A DNA stretch of 64,000 nt from Propioniciclava flava (GTDB lineage: Bacteria > Actinomycetota > Actinomycetes > Propionibacteriales > Propionibacteriaceae). Shown here piece after piece: positions 31,936 through 40,623 of the stretch. The DNA is taken from positions 1 to 64,000 of the forward strand of contig NZ_PPCV01000005.1 in the NCBI RefSeq assembly GCF_004126535.1. Direction: 5' to 3'. The notes below the pieces were generated by a model that worked only from the letters and a program-made list of their open reading frames with translations, did not search any database and was not told the DNA's origin. The translations under genes and the position numbers were made by a program. Position 1 is the first letter of the stretch. Every line of letters starts with the position of its first letter.

Positions 31936-32664
31936 GTGCTCATCAGGAGCTCGCCCTCCCGAGCGGACCGTCACCGTCCGCAGCGAGAGACCTCGGGTCC
32001 CCGGCCGGATCGCTTCGTGCGATCCGGCCGGGGAGAACGCACCCTCCGGTTCGGTAGTGGCACGGTGGCGGTGAGTCTCGTCGCGGCGATGCTTGCGGGG
32101 TGCACGGTCGATCCGCGTACACGAACCGACGGCAGCAGCGTCGCAGCCGAACGCCGCGAAGGCATCACCCGCAGCACAGTCGTCTTGTCGCCCTTTGAGG
32201 GGGTGGGTTCCGTGGTCGCCGCCCGACGCTCTGACTGGTGCGATGCAGGCCAACGACAGTCCCCTTGGGATCCAGGGCGCCTCCTGTGTGCGGTGGAACG
32301 CCGAGTCCTCATCGACCCCAACTCCGACGATCTGCCAAGCGCGGCGGCGGCCATGCGCCGGGCGCTGGACGAACGCGACTGCGCGGGCGCCCCGCTCAGC
32401 GACGACCAACTCGCCCGCGATGTATCCACCGCCGGGGGAGGCGTCTTCAGTTCCAGCGGATGCTCCGGTGTGACCGTCACGGTGCGCTGGTACTCCGATC
32501 CGGCCGCGGCTCAAAAGCTCAACGCGGACATCCCCTTCTCCGACTCCGGATTCTGGCTGCGCGAGGGAGACTTCGACGCCTCAGATCTGGGCCGGGCGGC
32601 CACGTCGAAGCCCTTCGTGTGGTGGGTGGACGCCGAGTACACCTACCTCAAAGAGCGGGCCTGA
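31936..32664 (+). CDS. lipoprotein at the head of the Tad locus, unknown function
   Basis: About 242 residues. The GTG at 31936 has AAGGAG 9 nt upstream. The lipobox MLAGC comes late, about residue 56, after a long basic leader; a GTG at 32017 would give a more usual 28-residue signal. The mature domain has four or more Cys (RSDWCDAG, RLLCAVE, DERDCAG, SSSGCSG) and ends in a WWVDAEYTYL segment. No family is recognised. The position in front of a second lipoprotein and the pilus genes suggests, but does not prove, a role in anchoring or exporting the Tad pilus. Confidence 0.6.
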   Translation: MLIRSSPSRADRHRPQRETSGPRPDRFVRSGRGERTLRFGSGTVAVSLVAAMLAGCTVDPRTRTDGSSVAAERREGITRSTVVLSPFEGVGSVVAARRSDWCDAGQRQSPWDPGRLLCAVERRVLIDPNSDDLPSAAAAMRRALDERDCAGAPLSDDQLARDVSTAGGGVFSSSGCSGVTVTVRWYSDPAAAQKLNADIPFSDSGFWLREGDFDASDLGRAATSKPFVWWVDAEYTYLKERA

Positions 32665-32736
32665 TCCATGGCGTGGGCGCGAGGATCGGGTGTAGACCTC
32701 GGGCAGCGGTCCGGCTGCTCGGGTCGCCGGAGCTTC

Positions 32737-33351
32737 GTGCGGGGGACCGGGCGCGTATCACTGTCGGCGGCACAGCGGCGATGGTCTGTCCCCGCGCTCG
32801 CGACGGCGCTGGTGATGCTGGCTGGCTGTTCAGCCGAGCACACCAAAACCCCGCCCACACCGGATCCGCAGGCTCAGTCGCTCCAGCATGCCGCCGTACC
32901 CATCGGGCTGCGTCGGGTCAGCGGTGCAGGCTTTTCTCTTGGCGTCCCGGGATCCTATGAGGAATCCCTGGCCACCTATCCCGAGGGTGTCACGGTCAGC
33001 CAATGGAGCGAGCCGCACCCCCAAGCGCCCCTCTCCACCGCGATCACCGTCGTGCGGGAGGATGCGCCGAAGCAGAGGCTCCCAGAGCAGGCGAACCTTC
33101 TGGAGGAGCGACTCCGCGACGACGGGATCACGCCGGTCCGGGAGGGACTCACCTGGCCGGGCTCTCGGGCCGCGCAGGTGATCAGGTGGGGCGAGCGTCG
33201 AGGTGGTGAGACCGACGTGCGTTACATTGCTCAGCTCATGGTCGAGACCTCGCGAGGGACGATCTTCAGTGTGGTCACGTTCGGACCGTTATCGACCGCA
33301 GAACCTGAGGCGCTACCCCGTCTCATGTCGACGTTCACGGTGGAGGAGTGA
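32737..33351 (+). CDS. second lipoprotein of the Tad locus, unknown function
   Basis: About 204 residues from a GTG with GGAG just upstream, giving a 30-residue signal and the lipobox VMLAGC. The frame is open to an ATG at 32668 (no ribosome site). The mature part (GLRRVSGAGFSLGVPGSYEE; TAITVVRED; RWGERRGGETDVRYIAQLMV; TIFSVVTFGP) resembles small PsbP/Mog1-like or LpqN-like lipoprotein folds that bind or stabilise secreted proteins; this is a pattern impression only. Eight bases or fewer separate it from the next gene. Confidence 0.6.
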   Translation: MRGTGRVSLSAAQRRWSVPALATALVMLAGCSAEHTKTPPTPDPQAQSLQHAAVPIGLRRVSGAGFSLGVPGSYEESLATYPEGVTVSQWSEPHPQAPLSTAITVVREDAPKQRLPEQANLLEERLRDDGITPVREGLTWPGSRAAQVIRWGERRGGETDVRYIAQLMVETSRGTIFSVVTFGPLSTAEPEALPRLMSTFTVEE

Positions 33352-33356
33352 GGCGC

Positions 33357-34484
33357 ATGGCGCGAGAGGGCGGCGCTGCGGCGCTCCAGGCCGTGGGGGT
33401 GGTGATCGTCGCCGCAGGGCTCATCGTGGGAGTCCTGGCCGCCGTCTCGGAAGGCCGCATCGGCGCCTCGATCGCTTATGCCAGTTGCTCCGTCACGGGC
33501 GGCTCCTGCGTCGACCCTCACGTGCTGGTCGGCCTGGGGACCCACAGCGAAGGGTGCGCTGTGCCCCCCGCGGGCCCGGCCGGAGCCACGAGGCTCGCCT
33601 ACCGGGTTGACGTGGGTGCCGGCGAACCGGTGAACGTGGAAGAGTCCGCCGGTGGCGCGTTCACCGTGACGCGTTCAGCCGGACGCGACTCGACCGTCGG
33701 GTTCCACGGACGCTCCTGGTCGCAGGACGCCGCCGCGGTCCTTTACACCGCCGGTTCCCCAGCTCAACTCGGCGGCGTCCTCACCGGGCTACGAAGGCAG
33801 CAACGCCAAGAGTCGTGGTTCGGCTCCGGAGGATCGGTCGTCGCCGACGCGTGGGCGGGAGTGGGCGCAGGCGTCTTCACCGCAGCAGGCGAGCCCTCGG
33901 CCCCCGAGCCGAGCGGACGCTACACCCCCACGGGGGTGGGGCTGGCGCCGTCCGCGCACGCCTACGAGTTGGCGAACGCCATGGGTGAGGCTGGAGGGGC
34001 CGTGCCGATAGGGACCGCACGCTGGCAAGGCGGGGGAACGACGGAGGCCTTTGCAGGGGGAACGGCCACGACGCCGCTGGGTCTGGAGATCGATCGTGAC
34101 GCCGCCAGCTACATCACCCAGGTGCGAACCACGGTTCCCGCCGGGCGCGGCACCCGGGTCTCTGCCCTGCGGGTCGACTCCGTGGCGCAGGCAAGCCAGG
34201 CCGGAGGCCTATTCCGCGGGTTGGGTGTGACGTCGGCACGTCGCTACGCCCAGGCGGTGCAGTCCGCGCCGGAACCATCCACGAGGGACGTCATCGGTGC
34301 CTTCACCGAAGCGGCATCGCGGAGCGGCTACGTGTCGCGCTCCACCGCCGACCCCACGGCGGGCCTCCCGGCAGTCGTCCCGCTGGACGACCTGGCGGCA
34401 GAGATGGAGCGTGCCCGCGTCCGCACGCCCGCCGCGGAGCACTGGGACGGCTCGTCGTGGCAGGCGTGGACACCATGCCGGTGA
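33357..34484 (+). CDS. large pseudopilin-like protein with class III-type leader
   Basis: A 375-residue protein. The start ATG at 33357 has GGAGGAG at 8 nt. The leader MAREGG is followed by AAALQAVGVVIVAAGLIVGV, the layout of Tad pilin precursors (charged leader, Gly, then hydrophobic helix), but the +5 residue is Gln where Flp/TadE have Glu. The exported part is Gly/Ala-rich with Cys in YASCSVTGGSCV and EGCAVPP, and ends in WDGSSWQAWTPCR. It could be an oversized minor pseudopilin at the pilus tip or a membrane-anchored assembly factor. It overlaps the prepilin peptidase gene by 10 bases. Confidence 0.55.
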   Translation: MAREGGAAALQAVGVVIVAAGLIVGVLAAVSEGRIGASIAYASCSVTGGSCVDPHVLVGLGTHSEGCAVPPAGPAGATRLAYRVDVGAGEPVNVEESAGGAFTVTRSAGRDSTVGFHGRSWSQDAAAVLYTAGSPAQLGGVLTGLRRQQRQESWFGSGGSVVADAWAGVGAGVFTAAGEPSAPEPSGRYTPTGVGLAPSAHAYELANAMGEAGGAVPIGTARWQGGGTTEAFAGGTATTPLGLEIDRDAASYITQVRTTVPAGRGTRVSALRVDSVAQASQAGGLFRGLGVTSARRYAQAVQSAPEPSTRDVIGAFTEAASRSGYVSRSTADPTAGLPAVVPLDDLAAEMERARVRTPAAEHWDGSSWQAWTPCR

Positions 34485-35158
34485 TCTGGGCGCCCCTGCC
34501 GGGGGGCCTCGTGGTCGGGCTCATCGCGGCGGTGACGGCGACGCGTTGGCTGCGGCGCCGGTCCTACCGCTATGAGGATGAGGCGGATGCGCCCGTACGC
34601 GATCCGCGCTGGCTGTGGGGCGTCCTCCCGGTCGCGATGGGCCTCGTCGCTGTCGGCTGGTGGCCGTCCTCGCCATCCCTGGCCGTGCTCTGGGGAGTCA
34701 TGACGATCGGGCTGGGCGTCCTCTCGGCCATCGACCTGGACGTGCATCGGTTGCCCGACCGGCTCACCTTTCCCCTGGCGGGGGTCGTCGTGGCCGGCGT
34801 CGTCGTGGTGGGGCTCATCGACGGCACCCCCCACGCCATCGTCCGGGCGCTGGCTGGTGGCGCAGCCCTGGGCGCCTTCTACCTCCTCCAAGTGATCATC
34901 GGCGGGGCGCGCGGCATGGGCCTAGGAGACGCGAAACTGGCGGTCAGCCTCGGGATGATCCTGGGCTTCTCGTCCTGGTGGCACGTCTTTGTGGCGACGC
35001 TGGCCGCCTACCTCATCGCGCTGGTGTGGGGGATCGGGCTCATCCTGTTCCGGGGAGCGGGGCGCCGAACCGAGATCGCGTTTGGGCCGCACATGGCACT
35101 GGGGGCCGTCCTGGTTGCCGCCGCGCCCGGGGTCGTTGCGCTGGTGGGGCTGCTGTGA
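34475..35158 (+). CDS. tadV: prepilin peptidase (TadV/CpaA type)
   Basis: A 227-residue membrane aspartic protease with about seven helices. The two catalytic Asp motifs are IDLDVHRLPDRLT and GMGLGDAKL. It lacks the N-methylation domain, as expected for the Tad class. It cleaves after Gly in class III leaders such as RERG|ADALEY of the pilin and the TadE-like proteins in this locus. The ATG at 34475 was chosen; a GTG six codons earlier is possible. Confidence 0.88.
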   Translation: MPVIWAPLPGGLVVGLIAAVTATRWLRRRSYRYEDEADAPVRDPRWLWGVLPVAMGLVAVGWWPSSPSLAVLWGVMTIGLGVLSAIDLDVHRLPDRLTFPLAGVVVAGVVVVGLIDGTPHAIVRALAGGAALGAFYLLQVIIGGARGMGLGDAKLAVSLGMILGFSSWWHVFVATLAAYLIALVWGIGLILFRGAGRRTEIAFGPHMALGAVLVAAAPGVVALVGLL

Positions 35159-35163
35159 GCGCC

Positions 35164-35736
35164 CTAGCGACGGCTTCCGCGGGCGCGCGGGTTGACCAGG
35201 AGACCCACACCGAGGCATCCGACGCCGCCGATCACGACCGACAGGGGAGTCGAAGACGTGGAGGGAAGCGTCGGGAGCAACCACACCTCGCGGTTGGCCA
35301 GGTAGGCGCCCGTACACGTGATCTCCGCGCCTGGCCCGGTGGGGCCCACGACGACGACGGGGACGACCGATGAGCCGGCTTGCACGCGTGACCCCAACTG
35401 ATCGGCGTCCGCCCGCTGCTGCAGCGGCCGTTCCTGGGTGCCCTCACGCACGGTGCAATCCAGGCGTTCCGGCTGCGGAATACTCCCATCCGGGAGGGGA
35501 ATGGTGAAGATCGTCGCGCCCGGATCGAACCATGGTGTGGCTTGCACAGAATGTTCCACGCCCCGTTGTAACAACACCGGTGATTGCCGGGGTGAAGCCC
35601 ACGCGATCGTCCCGATTGCCACCAGCATGACACCGCTTACCGCCAAGAAGGCTGACGCAGTATTCTGTGCTCGGCGAACGACGCGGTGGTCACGACGCGG
35701 TCGTCGCCTGGGGGATTTTCGCGCACGCACGGGCAC
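35164..35736 (-). CDS. hypothetical membrane protein inside the Tad locus
   Basis: About 190 residues from a GTG near 35736 (GTG at 35730 is an alternative). A very basic N-terminus (RARKSPRRRPRRDHRVVRRA) precedes a helix (TASAFLAVSGVMLVAIGTIAW). The exported beta-like domain (PLPDGSIPQPERLDCTVREG and a second Cys in ITCTGAYLAN) may form one disulfide, and a second helix (LSVVIGGVGCLGVGLLV) ends in a basic tail. No family recognised. It is read against the pilus genes and is convergent with the prepilin peptidase gene, 5 bases apart. Confidence 0.65.
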   Translation of the reverse strand: MPVRARKSPRRRPRRDHRVVRRAQNTASAFLAVSGVMLVAIGTIAWASPRQSPVLLQRGVEHSVQATPWFDPGATIFTIPLPDGSIPQPERLDCTVREGTQERPLQQRADADQLGSRVQAGSSVVPVVVVGPTGPGAEITCTGAYLANREVWLLPTLPSTSSTPLSVVIGGVGCLGVGLLVNPRARGSRR

Positions 35737-35892
35737 TATGTTCTCACGCGGCAAGCGCTGCGGTGAGACCGCTGGTGCGTTGGTGAATGGCCCGCGCGAA
35801 ACAACGCAACGGCTGCCCCGGCAGCGCGTTCTGTCCCCGCGTGAAGGTAACGTGACCTGCACCCCCGTCCACCCCCTGACAGGAGCTCGCCC

Positions 35893-36684
35893 GTGAAATT
35901 CGCCGTCGCCTGGGTGGATCCTGGCCTCGACGCGGACGCCGTGACGCCTTGGCCCGCGGACGCGTCCGAGACGGCGACCCTGGCTGTCGGCTTCCACGCT
36001 GGTCCCGGTTTGCTTCGCTGGCTGGCCCAGGCCCGGATCGGCTCGCTCCTGCTCGTGGCACGTCCTGCCCACCACCGGGCGTTGGGCTATGTCGCCAACG
36101 TCGTGACGGGTGCGCGGCGCGAGGTGCTGGTGGCCACTCGGACCACCTCGTCCGGTGCCGTCGCAGCGCTCACCCATGGCGTCCTGTTGGCAGGCTTGGA
36201 CGCCGAGCCGTCGACGAAGATCGCCGTGTTCGATGCGATGATGGCGGCCCCGTGGTCCGGGGCATGGCTCCGTTCGGTGACGGCCGTGGATCGTCCCGCT
36301 CCGCGGATGCGCCAGTACCTGCGGTCGCTGTTTCCTGGTGGGCCGCGCTTCCTCGTCCTCAACGGGCCCGAGCCTGCCATCCATGCGGCAGGGGCCCCCG
36401 CGCCTGGGGCGCCAACTCGGGGCGACCTCCTCGTCGCCTGTGATGATCCGGAGGTGCCGGAACCGCTGACGGCTGCCTTCCCGGGGCTTCAGGTGGTGAG
36501 GCTTCCTGTTCCTGCGCCCATCAAGCCCATCTATGGTTCGCACGGCTACGAATTCGTCATTGTGGATCGTTCTTTGCCGGCTCCTCCGCCCGCTGGGATG
36601 GCATGCCGGGTTTGTGGGCAGCCGCGCTATCACCGAGCTTGCCCCTTTTGTCATGTCGTGTCCCCAAGGAGTGATCTGCAGTGA
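35893..36684 (+). CDS. unknown protein with C-terminal zinc ribbon, first gene of the main Tad operon
   Basis: A 263-residue protein from a GTG with AGGAG at good spacing. Residues 1-180 form an alpha/beta domain (MKFAVAWVDPGLDADAVTPW; IGSLLLVARPAHHRALGYVA; STKIAVFDAMMAAPWSGAWL) that I cannot assign. The C-terminus has CRVCGQPRYHRACPFC, two CxxC pairs that should bind zinc. It overlaps the cpaB start (GTGA), so it is in the same operon as the assembly genes. It is not a standard Tad component in my knowledge. Confidence 0.6.
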   Translation: MKFAVAWVDPGLDADAVTPWPADASETATLAVGFHAGPGLLRWLAQARIGSLLLVARPAHHRALGYVANVVTGARREVLVATRTTSSGAVAALTHGVLLAGLDAEPSTKIAVFDAMMAAPWSGAWLRSVTAVDRPAPRMRQYLRSLFPGGPRFLVLNGPEPAIHAAGAPAPGAPTRGDLLVACDDPEVPEPLTAAFPGLQVVRLPVPAPIKPIYGSHGYEFVIVDRSLPAPPPAGMACRVCGQPRYHRACPFCHVVSPRSDLQ

Positions 36685-37409
36685 ATCCGCGTCAACGCCG
36701 AGGGCTGCTCTTCATGGCCGTCGCACTTTTGGTCGCCGTGGGCACGTTCGTGGCCGTGTCGACGTTTGTGGCGAATGTGAACAGCCAGGTCGGTCAGCGC
36801 GTGACCGTTTATCAGGCACGCCAACCGATCGATCCCTATACCCCGTTGTCGGCCGACGTTGTGGAGCCCGTGGAGGTGCCTCGGCGATGGGTTTCGGAGT
36901 CGTCCATCCTGGCGCTGAGCGAACTGAATGGTCGGCGGATCGGCTTTCGTGTCAACGCGGGAACCACCATTAGTTCCGACATGCTGATTCCCAACTCGTC
37001 GCTCTCCTCGACCGAGCGCGAACTGGCCATCAACGTCAACCCGGTGACCGGTGTGGCGGGCCGGGTCCGGCCCGGCGATCGGGTGGATGTGTACGCGGTC
37101 TTCGGTGATGTCCCCGGACTGCCCAAGCAGGTCAGGATCCTGCAACGCAACGTCCGTATCGTGTCGATCGCCGGACAGCAAACGGTGACCCAGCAGAACG
37201 CGCAGGGGACCCGGGAGAGCGAAGTGATCCCCGTCACGCTCGCGGTGGAGCCTGAAGCGGCCCTCTCCATCACCTACGCCTCGGCCTTCGCACAGGAGGT
37301 GCGGCTGGTGGCGCTGCCCTCCGATGTCGGGGTGAACCGCACGAACGAATCCGACACTTTCGATGCCAGCAAACTGGGTGGCCAGGCGATCCCGGAGGGA
37401 CGACGATGA
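36681..37409 (+). CDS. cpaB: Flp pilus assembly protein CpaB/RcpC
   Basis: A 242-residue protein with an N-terminal membrane helix (LLFMAVALLVAVGTFVAVST). A SAF domain (YQARQPIDPYTPLSADVVEP) is followed by the CpaB core (VNPVTGVAGRVRPGDRVDVY). CpaB sits at the periplasmic side of the Tad machine. GTG start overlapping the previous stop. Followed by ATGA overlap with the CpaE-TadE fusion. Confidence 0.88.
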   Translation: MNPRQRRGLLFMAVALLVAVGTFVAVSTFVANVNSQVGQRVTVYQARQPIDPYTPLSADVVEPVEVPRRWVSESSILALSELNGRRIGFRVNAGTTISSDMLIPNSSLSSTERELAINVNPVTGVAGRVRPGDRVDVYAVFGDVPGLPKQVRILQRNVRIVSIAGQQTVTQQNAQGTRESEVIPVTLAVEPEAALSITYASAFAQEVRLVALPSDVGVNRTNESDTFDASKLGGQAIPEGRR

Positions 37410-38968
37410 GCAAAGTCGTGATCGGGATGGCGAACGAGAACCTGGAGTCAGATCTCCGCTCGCTGTTGGAGGAACTCACCGGATTCGACGTCGAGGCCGT
37501 GGCAACCGACACCGCTCGCCTGGTGGAGTACGTCTCCCGCTTCGAGCCGGACGTGGTGCTTTTGCACGACGCCCTGGGGCCTGAGCCCGCCGTCGCCGTG
37601 ATCAGGGACCTGACAGGTCGGTTCCCGGCGGCGGCCGTCGTCCAGATCTCCCCGGAGCGTTCCACGAGCACGGTGATCCGCGCCTTGGAGGCCGGGGCTC
37701 GCGGGGTGGTCGCGTTCCCGTTCGCGTTCGAGGACTTCTCCTCGCGCATCCAAGACGCCGTCGATTGGTCGCGTCAGATGCGCCGCATTCTCGAGGGCGC
37801 CGCTCAGGCCGCGCAGCGCGATCGGGGCCACGTGGTCGCTTTCGTTGGTGCGAAGGGGGGAGTGGGCACCACGACGCTCGCTGTGCATCTGGCCATCGAT
37901 CACCACAGCAGGCACCCGGAGGAGCGGGTGTGCGTCGTCGACCTCGACGTCGAGAAGGGCGACGTGAGTGCTCTGTTGGACGTGCGGCAGTCGGTCTCGG
38001 TGGCGGATCTGGCCAAGGTGTATCAGGATCTGTCCGCGACGACGGTGAGCGACGCCGTGATCGAGCACGAGAGCGGCATCTCCTTGTTGTTGGCGCCCAT
38101 CGACGTCCGACAGTCCGAGTCCGTCACCCCGGAGGCGCTGCGGGCGATCATTGCCTTGCTGCGCCGGGAGTTCGACCTGATCGTCTTGGACGCGGGCGGC
38201 TACGTGTCGCCCGCCCAGGGGGCGGCCATCGAACTCTCAGACGAGACCGTGGTGGTCACCACCCCCGATGTGTTGACGCTGCGGGCCATGCGCAAACGCA
38301 TCCTTGCCTGGGAGTCGCTGGGCGTGCGCCACGAGGCAGACCTGCGGGTTTTGGTGAACAAGGTGGACCGCAGTTCGATCTTTCCCGCCGACGCCGTCCC
38401 GAAGCTCACGACGGCCACGGTCTTGGCCACTTCGGTCCCGTTGTCGACCCGCGTTCTCGAACCCGCCGTCAACGAACGGGATCCCCAAGCCGTCACCGAC
38501 ACGAACTGGTGGAAGCTCATGGCGTCATTGAGCGAAGAACTCAGCAAGATCGGTTCTCGGCCCGCCCGCCGGGCCTTGACCGAGCCCGTGACCTCCGATG
38601 TAGGAGAGCGCCGACGGCGGCGATGGTGGCCACGCGGGCGCGAGCGGGGCGCGACTGCCCTGGAGAACGTCGGGATCCTGCCGTTGGCCCTCGGATTGGG
38701 CCTGGTGATGTGGCACGTGGCCGTCTTGGGGCTGGGGTGGGCGTTTCTTGGGCAGGCCACGAGTGAGGCGGCTCGTGAATATGCGATCACCGGCAACGCA
38801 AACAAGGCGCAGGTCGCGGCCCGAGCCACCCTGCCGGAGGCCTTCGCGAAAGGCATCGTGGTGACCGGAAAGGACGGCGTCGTGCGGGTCAGCCTGGACC
38901 TCCCCGCCGGGACATCCCTCATCCCCCAGATCAGTTCCAGCGTAAACGTCGTGGAGGAACCATCATGA
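37406..38968 (+). CDS. cpaE: CpaE/TadZ ATPase fused in frame to a TadE-like pseudopilin
   Basis: A 520-residue protein with no stop between its parts. Residues 1-125: receiver-like domain whose usual phosphorylated Asp region reads DVVLLHDALGP, so it is probably not phosphorylated. Residues 140-385: MinD/ParA-like ATPase with deviant Walker A VGAKGGVGTTT and Asp-rich switch VVDLDVEKGD. Residues 395-415: a basic linker ending RGRERG. Residues 416-520: ATALENVGILPLALGLGLVM and a TadE-like exported part. Gly415|Ala416 with Glu420 at +5 matches the prepilin-peptidase rule seen in the next gene (RERG|TAALE). TadZ normally localises the machine and TadE is a separate minor pilin. ATGA overlaps both neighbours. 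Confidence 0.85.
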   Translation: MSKVVIGMANENLESDLRSLLEELTGFDVEAVATDTARLVEYVSRFEPDVVLLHDALGPEPAVAVIRDLTGRFPAAAVVQISPERSTSTVIRALEAGARGVVAFPFAFEDFSSRIQDAVDWSRQMRRILEGAAQAAQRDRGHVVAFVGAKGGVGTTTLAVHLAIDHHSRHPEERVCVVDLDVEKGDVSALLDVRQSVSVADLAKVYQDLSATTVSDAVIEHESGISLLLAPIDVRQSESVTPEALRAIIALLRREFDLIVLDAGGYVSPAQGAAIELSDETVVVTTPDVLTLRAMRKRILAWESLGVRHEADLRVLVNKVDRSSIFPADAVPKLTTATVLATSVPLSTRVLEPAVNERDPQAVTDTNWWKLMASLSEELSKIGSRPARRALTEPVTSDVGERRRRRWWPRGRERGATALENVGILPLALGLGLVMWHVAVLGLGWAFLGQATSEAAREYAITGNANKAQVAARATLPEAFAKGIVVTGKDGVVRVSLDLPAGTSLIPQISSSVNVVEEPS

Positions 38969-39315
38969 GCAGGTCGTCCAAGCGTGAACGTGGCACCGCA
39001 GCCCTGGAGTTCGTGGGGGCGTTCCCCTGCCTGCTGCTGGCGGGCATGATCGCCCTGCAGTTCGGGCTCGTGGGCTGGGCGACCGTGTCCACCAACGATG
39101 CTGCCAAGGCAGCGGCACGCGCAGCATCGCTGGGCCGAAACCCCACCACCGCGGCCAAGGAGGCTCTCCCGGGCAGCCTGGCACCGCTGTCGGTGACGGG
39201 GAGCAAGCTCTCGGGGGGCTACTCCTACACGGTGGAAGTCAAGGTTCCCTCGGTTCTTCCGATGATCGATTTTGGTTCGATTCGACGCACCGTCGACATG
39301 CCCACCGCGCCATGA
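38965..39315 (+). CDS. tadE: TadE-family pseudopilin
   Basis: A 116-residue protein: leader MSRSSKRERG, then TAALEFVGAFPCLLLAGMIA with Glu at +5, and a short exported domain. Its leader and helix closely echo the tail of the preceding fusion protein, so the locus has two TadE units in tandem. It probably forms minor pilins with a TadF/TadG partner. ATGA overlaps on both sides. Confidence 0.88.
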   Translation: MSRSSKRERGTAALEFVGAFPCLLLAGMIALQFGLVGWATVSTNDAAKAAARAASLGRNPTTAAKEALPGSLAPLSVTGSKLSGGYSYTVEVKVPSVLPMIDFGSIRRTVDMPTAP

Positions 39316-40622
39316 GCACGCGGAGCTATGCCTCCTTCGTCGGGGCGGGGCCAGGGCTCACGCCCGTCCAGCCCGAGGACGACAGCCTGATCATGACCTT
39401 CCGGCGGTTGCTGCTGGAAGAAGTCGACCTGAACGAACTCAGCAAGCTCGACGCCAATCAGCGGCGTGCCCGCCTGGAACGCGTCATCGCGCACCTTGTC
39501 TCACGCGAGGGCGTCATCTTGTCCACGGCCGAGCGTAATCAGTTGATCCGCCGGGTCGTTGACGAGGCGGTCGGGCTCGGCGTGCTGGAACCCATTCTCG
39601 CCGACCCCACCGTCAGCGAGATCATGATCAACGGCTATCAGACGATCTACGTCGAACGAGCGGGGGTCCTGGAGCGCTGGCATGGTGCGTTCAGCAGCGA
39701 GGAACAACTCATGCAGACGATCGATCGCATCGTGTCGACCGTCAACCGCCGCGTGGACGAGTCAAGCCCGATGGCCGATGCCCGCCTGCCCGCCGACGCG
39801 CGCATGCCTCGGGGTGCCCGCGTCAACGTGGTGCTTCCCCCGCTGGCGCTGGATGGGCCGAGCGTCACGATCCGACTCTTCCCTCAAGACATTTCGCTGG
39901 CCAAACTCATCGAATGGGGCAGCATCACCGAGCAGGTTGCGGCGCTTCTGCGGGTCTGCGTGGAGTGCCGTTTCAACATCGTGGTCTCCGGCGGGACGGG
40001 CTCGGGGAAGACGACCATGCTGAATGCCTTGTCCTCGTTCATTGGGGTGGGGGAGCGGATCGTCACCATTGAGGACGCCGCCGAGTTGAGTCTCGCTCAA
40101 CCCCACACCGTGCGGCTCGAAACGCGCCCCCCGAACGCCGAAGGGCGCGGGCAGGTGACGATCCGCGATCTGGTGCGCAACGCGTTGCGCATGCGCCCGG
40201 ATCGGATCGTGGTGGGGGAATGCCGCGGGGGTGAGGCGCTCGACATGCTGCAGGCGATGAACACAGGGCATGAGGGATCCCTCACCACGGTGCACGCCAA
40301 CAGCGCTGAGGACGCCTTGAGCCGGCTGGAGACGCTGGCGACGATGTCGGATGTTCAGATCCCCTTCCAAGCGGTGCGCGATCAGGTCAACTCCGCGGTC
40401 GATCTCATCGTCCAACTCGGACGCGGTGCGGATGGGTCGCGTCGCGTGACCGAAGTGGCCTTCGTCGCCTCGCGTCGGCATGAGGCATTTCGGCTGGAGT
40501 CGGTCGCCACGTGGCGAAGCTCGCATCGGGGTTCGGGTGCGTTCGTGCACCACCCCTTGCCCGCCGACCTCGCCGCGCGTCTGGCCGAGGTGCTCCCCGA
40601 GTTGCCGGAGTGGACGGTGTGA
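39312..40622 (+). CDS. cpaF: Flp pilus secretion ATPase CpaF/TadA
   Basis: A 436-residue type II/IV secretion ATPase that powers pilus extension (and in Tad systems, retraction). The N-terminal domain has the [14 protein letters not shown] segment. The Walker [16 protein letters not shown] begins near residue 226, then [15 protein letters not shown], the His box ([20 protein letters not shown]) and the Walker [20 protein letters not shown] overlap with tadE. Confidence 0.95.
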   Translation: MSTRSYASFVGAGPGLTPVQPEDDSLIMTFRRLLLEEVDLNELSKLDANQRRARLERVIAHLVSREGVILSTAERNQLIRRVVDEAVGLGVLEPILADPTVSEIMINGYQTIYVERAGVLERWHGAFSSEEQLMQTIDRIVSTVNRRVDESSPMADARLPADARMPRGARVNVVLPPLALDGPSVTIRLFPQDISLAKLIEWGSITEQVAALLRVCVECRFNIVVSGGTGSGKTTMLNALSSFIGVGERIVTIEDAAELSLAQPHTVRLETRPPNAEGRGQVTIRDLVRNALRMRPDRIVVGECRGGEALDMLQAMNTGHEGSLTTVHANSAEDALSRLETLATMSDVQIPFQAVRDQVNSAVDLIVQLGRGADGSRRVTEVAFVASRRHEAFRLESVATWRSSHRGSGAFVHHPLPADLAARLAEVLPELPEWTV

Positions 40623-40623
40623 G

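Noticed and set aside
38589-38650. separate start codon for the TadE part of the fusion (GTG at 38589)
   Set aside because: No ribosome site precedes it and the upstream frame has no stop, so a fused product is the simpler reading; internal initiation cannot be excluded.
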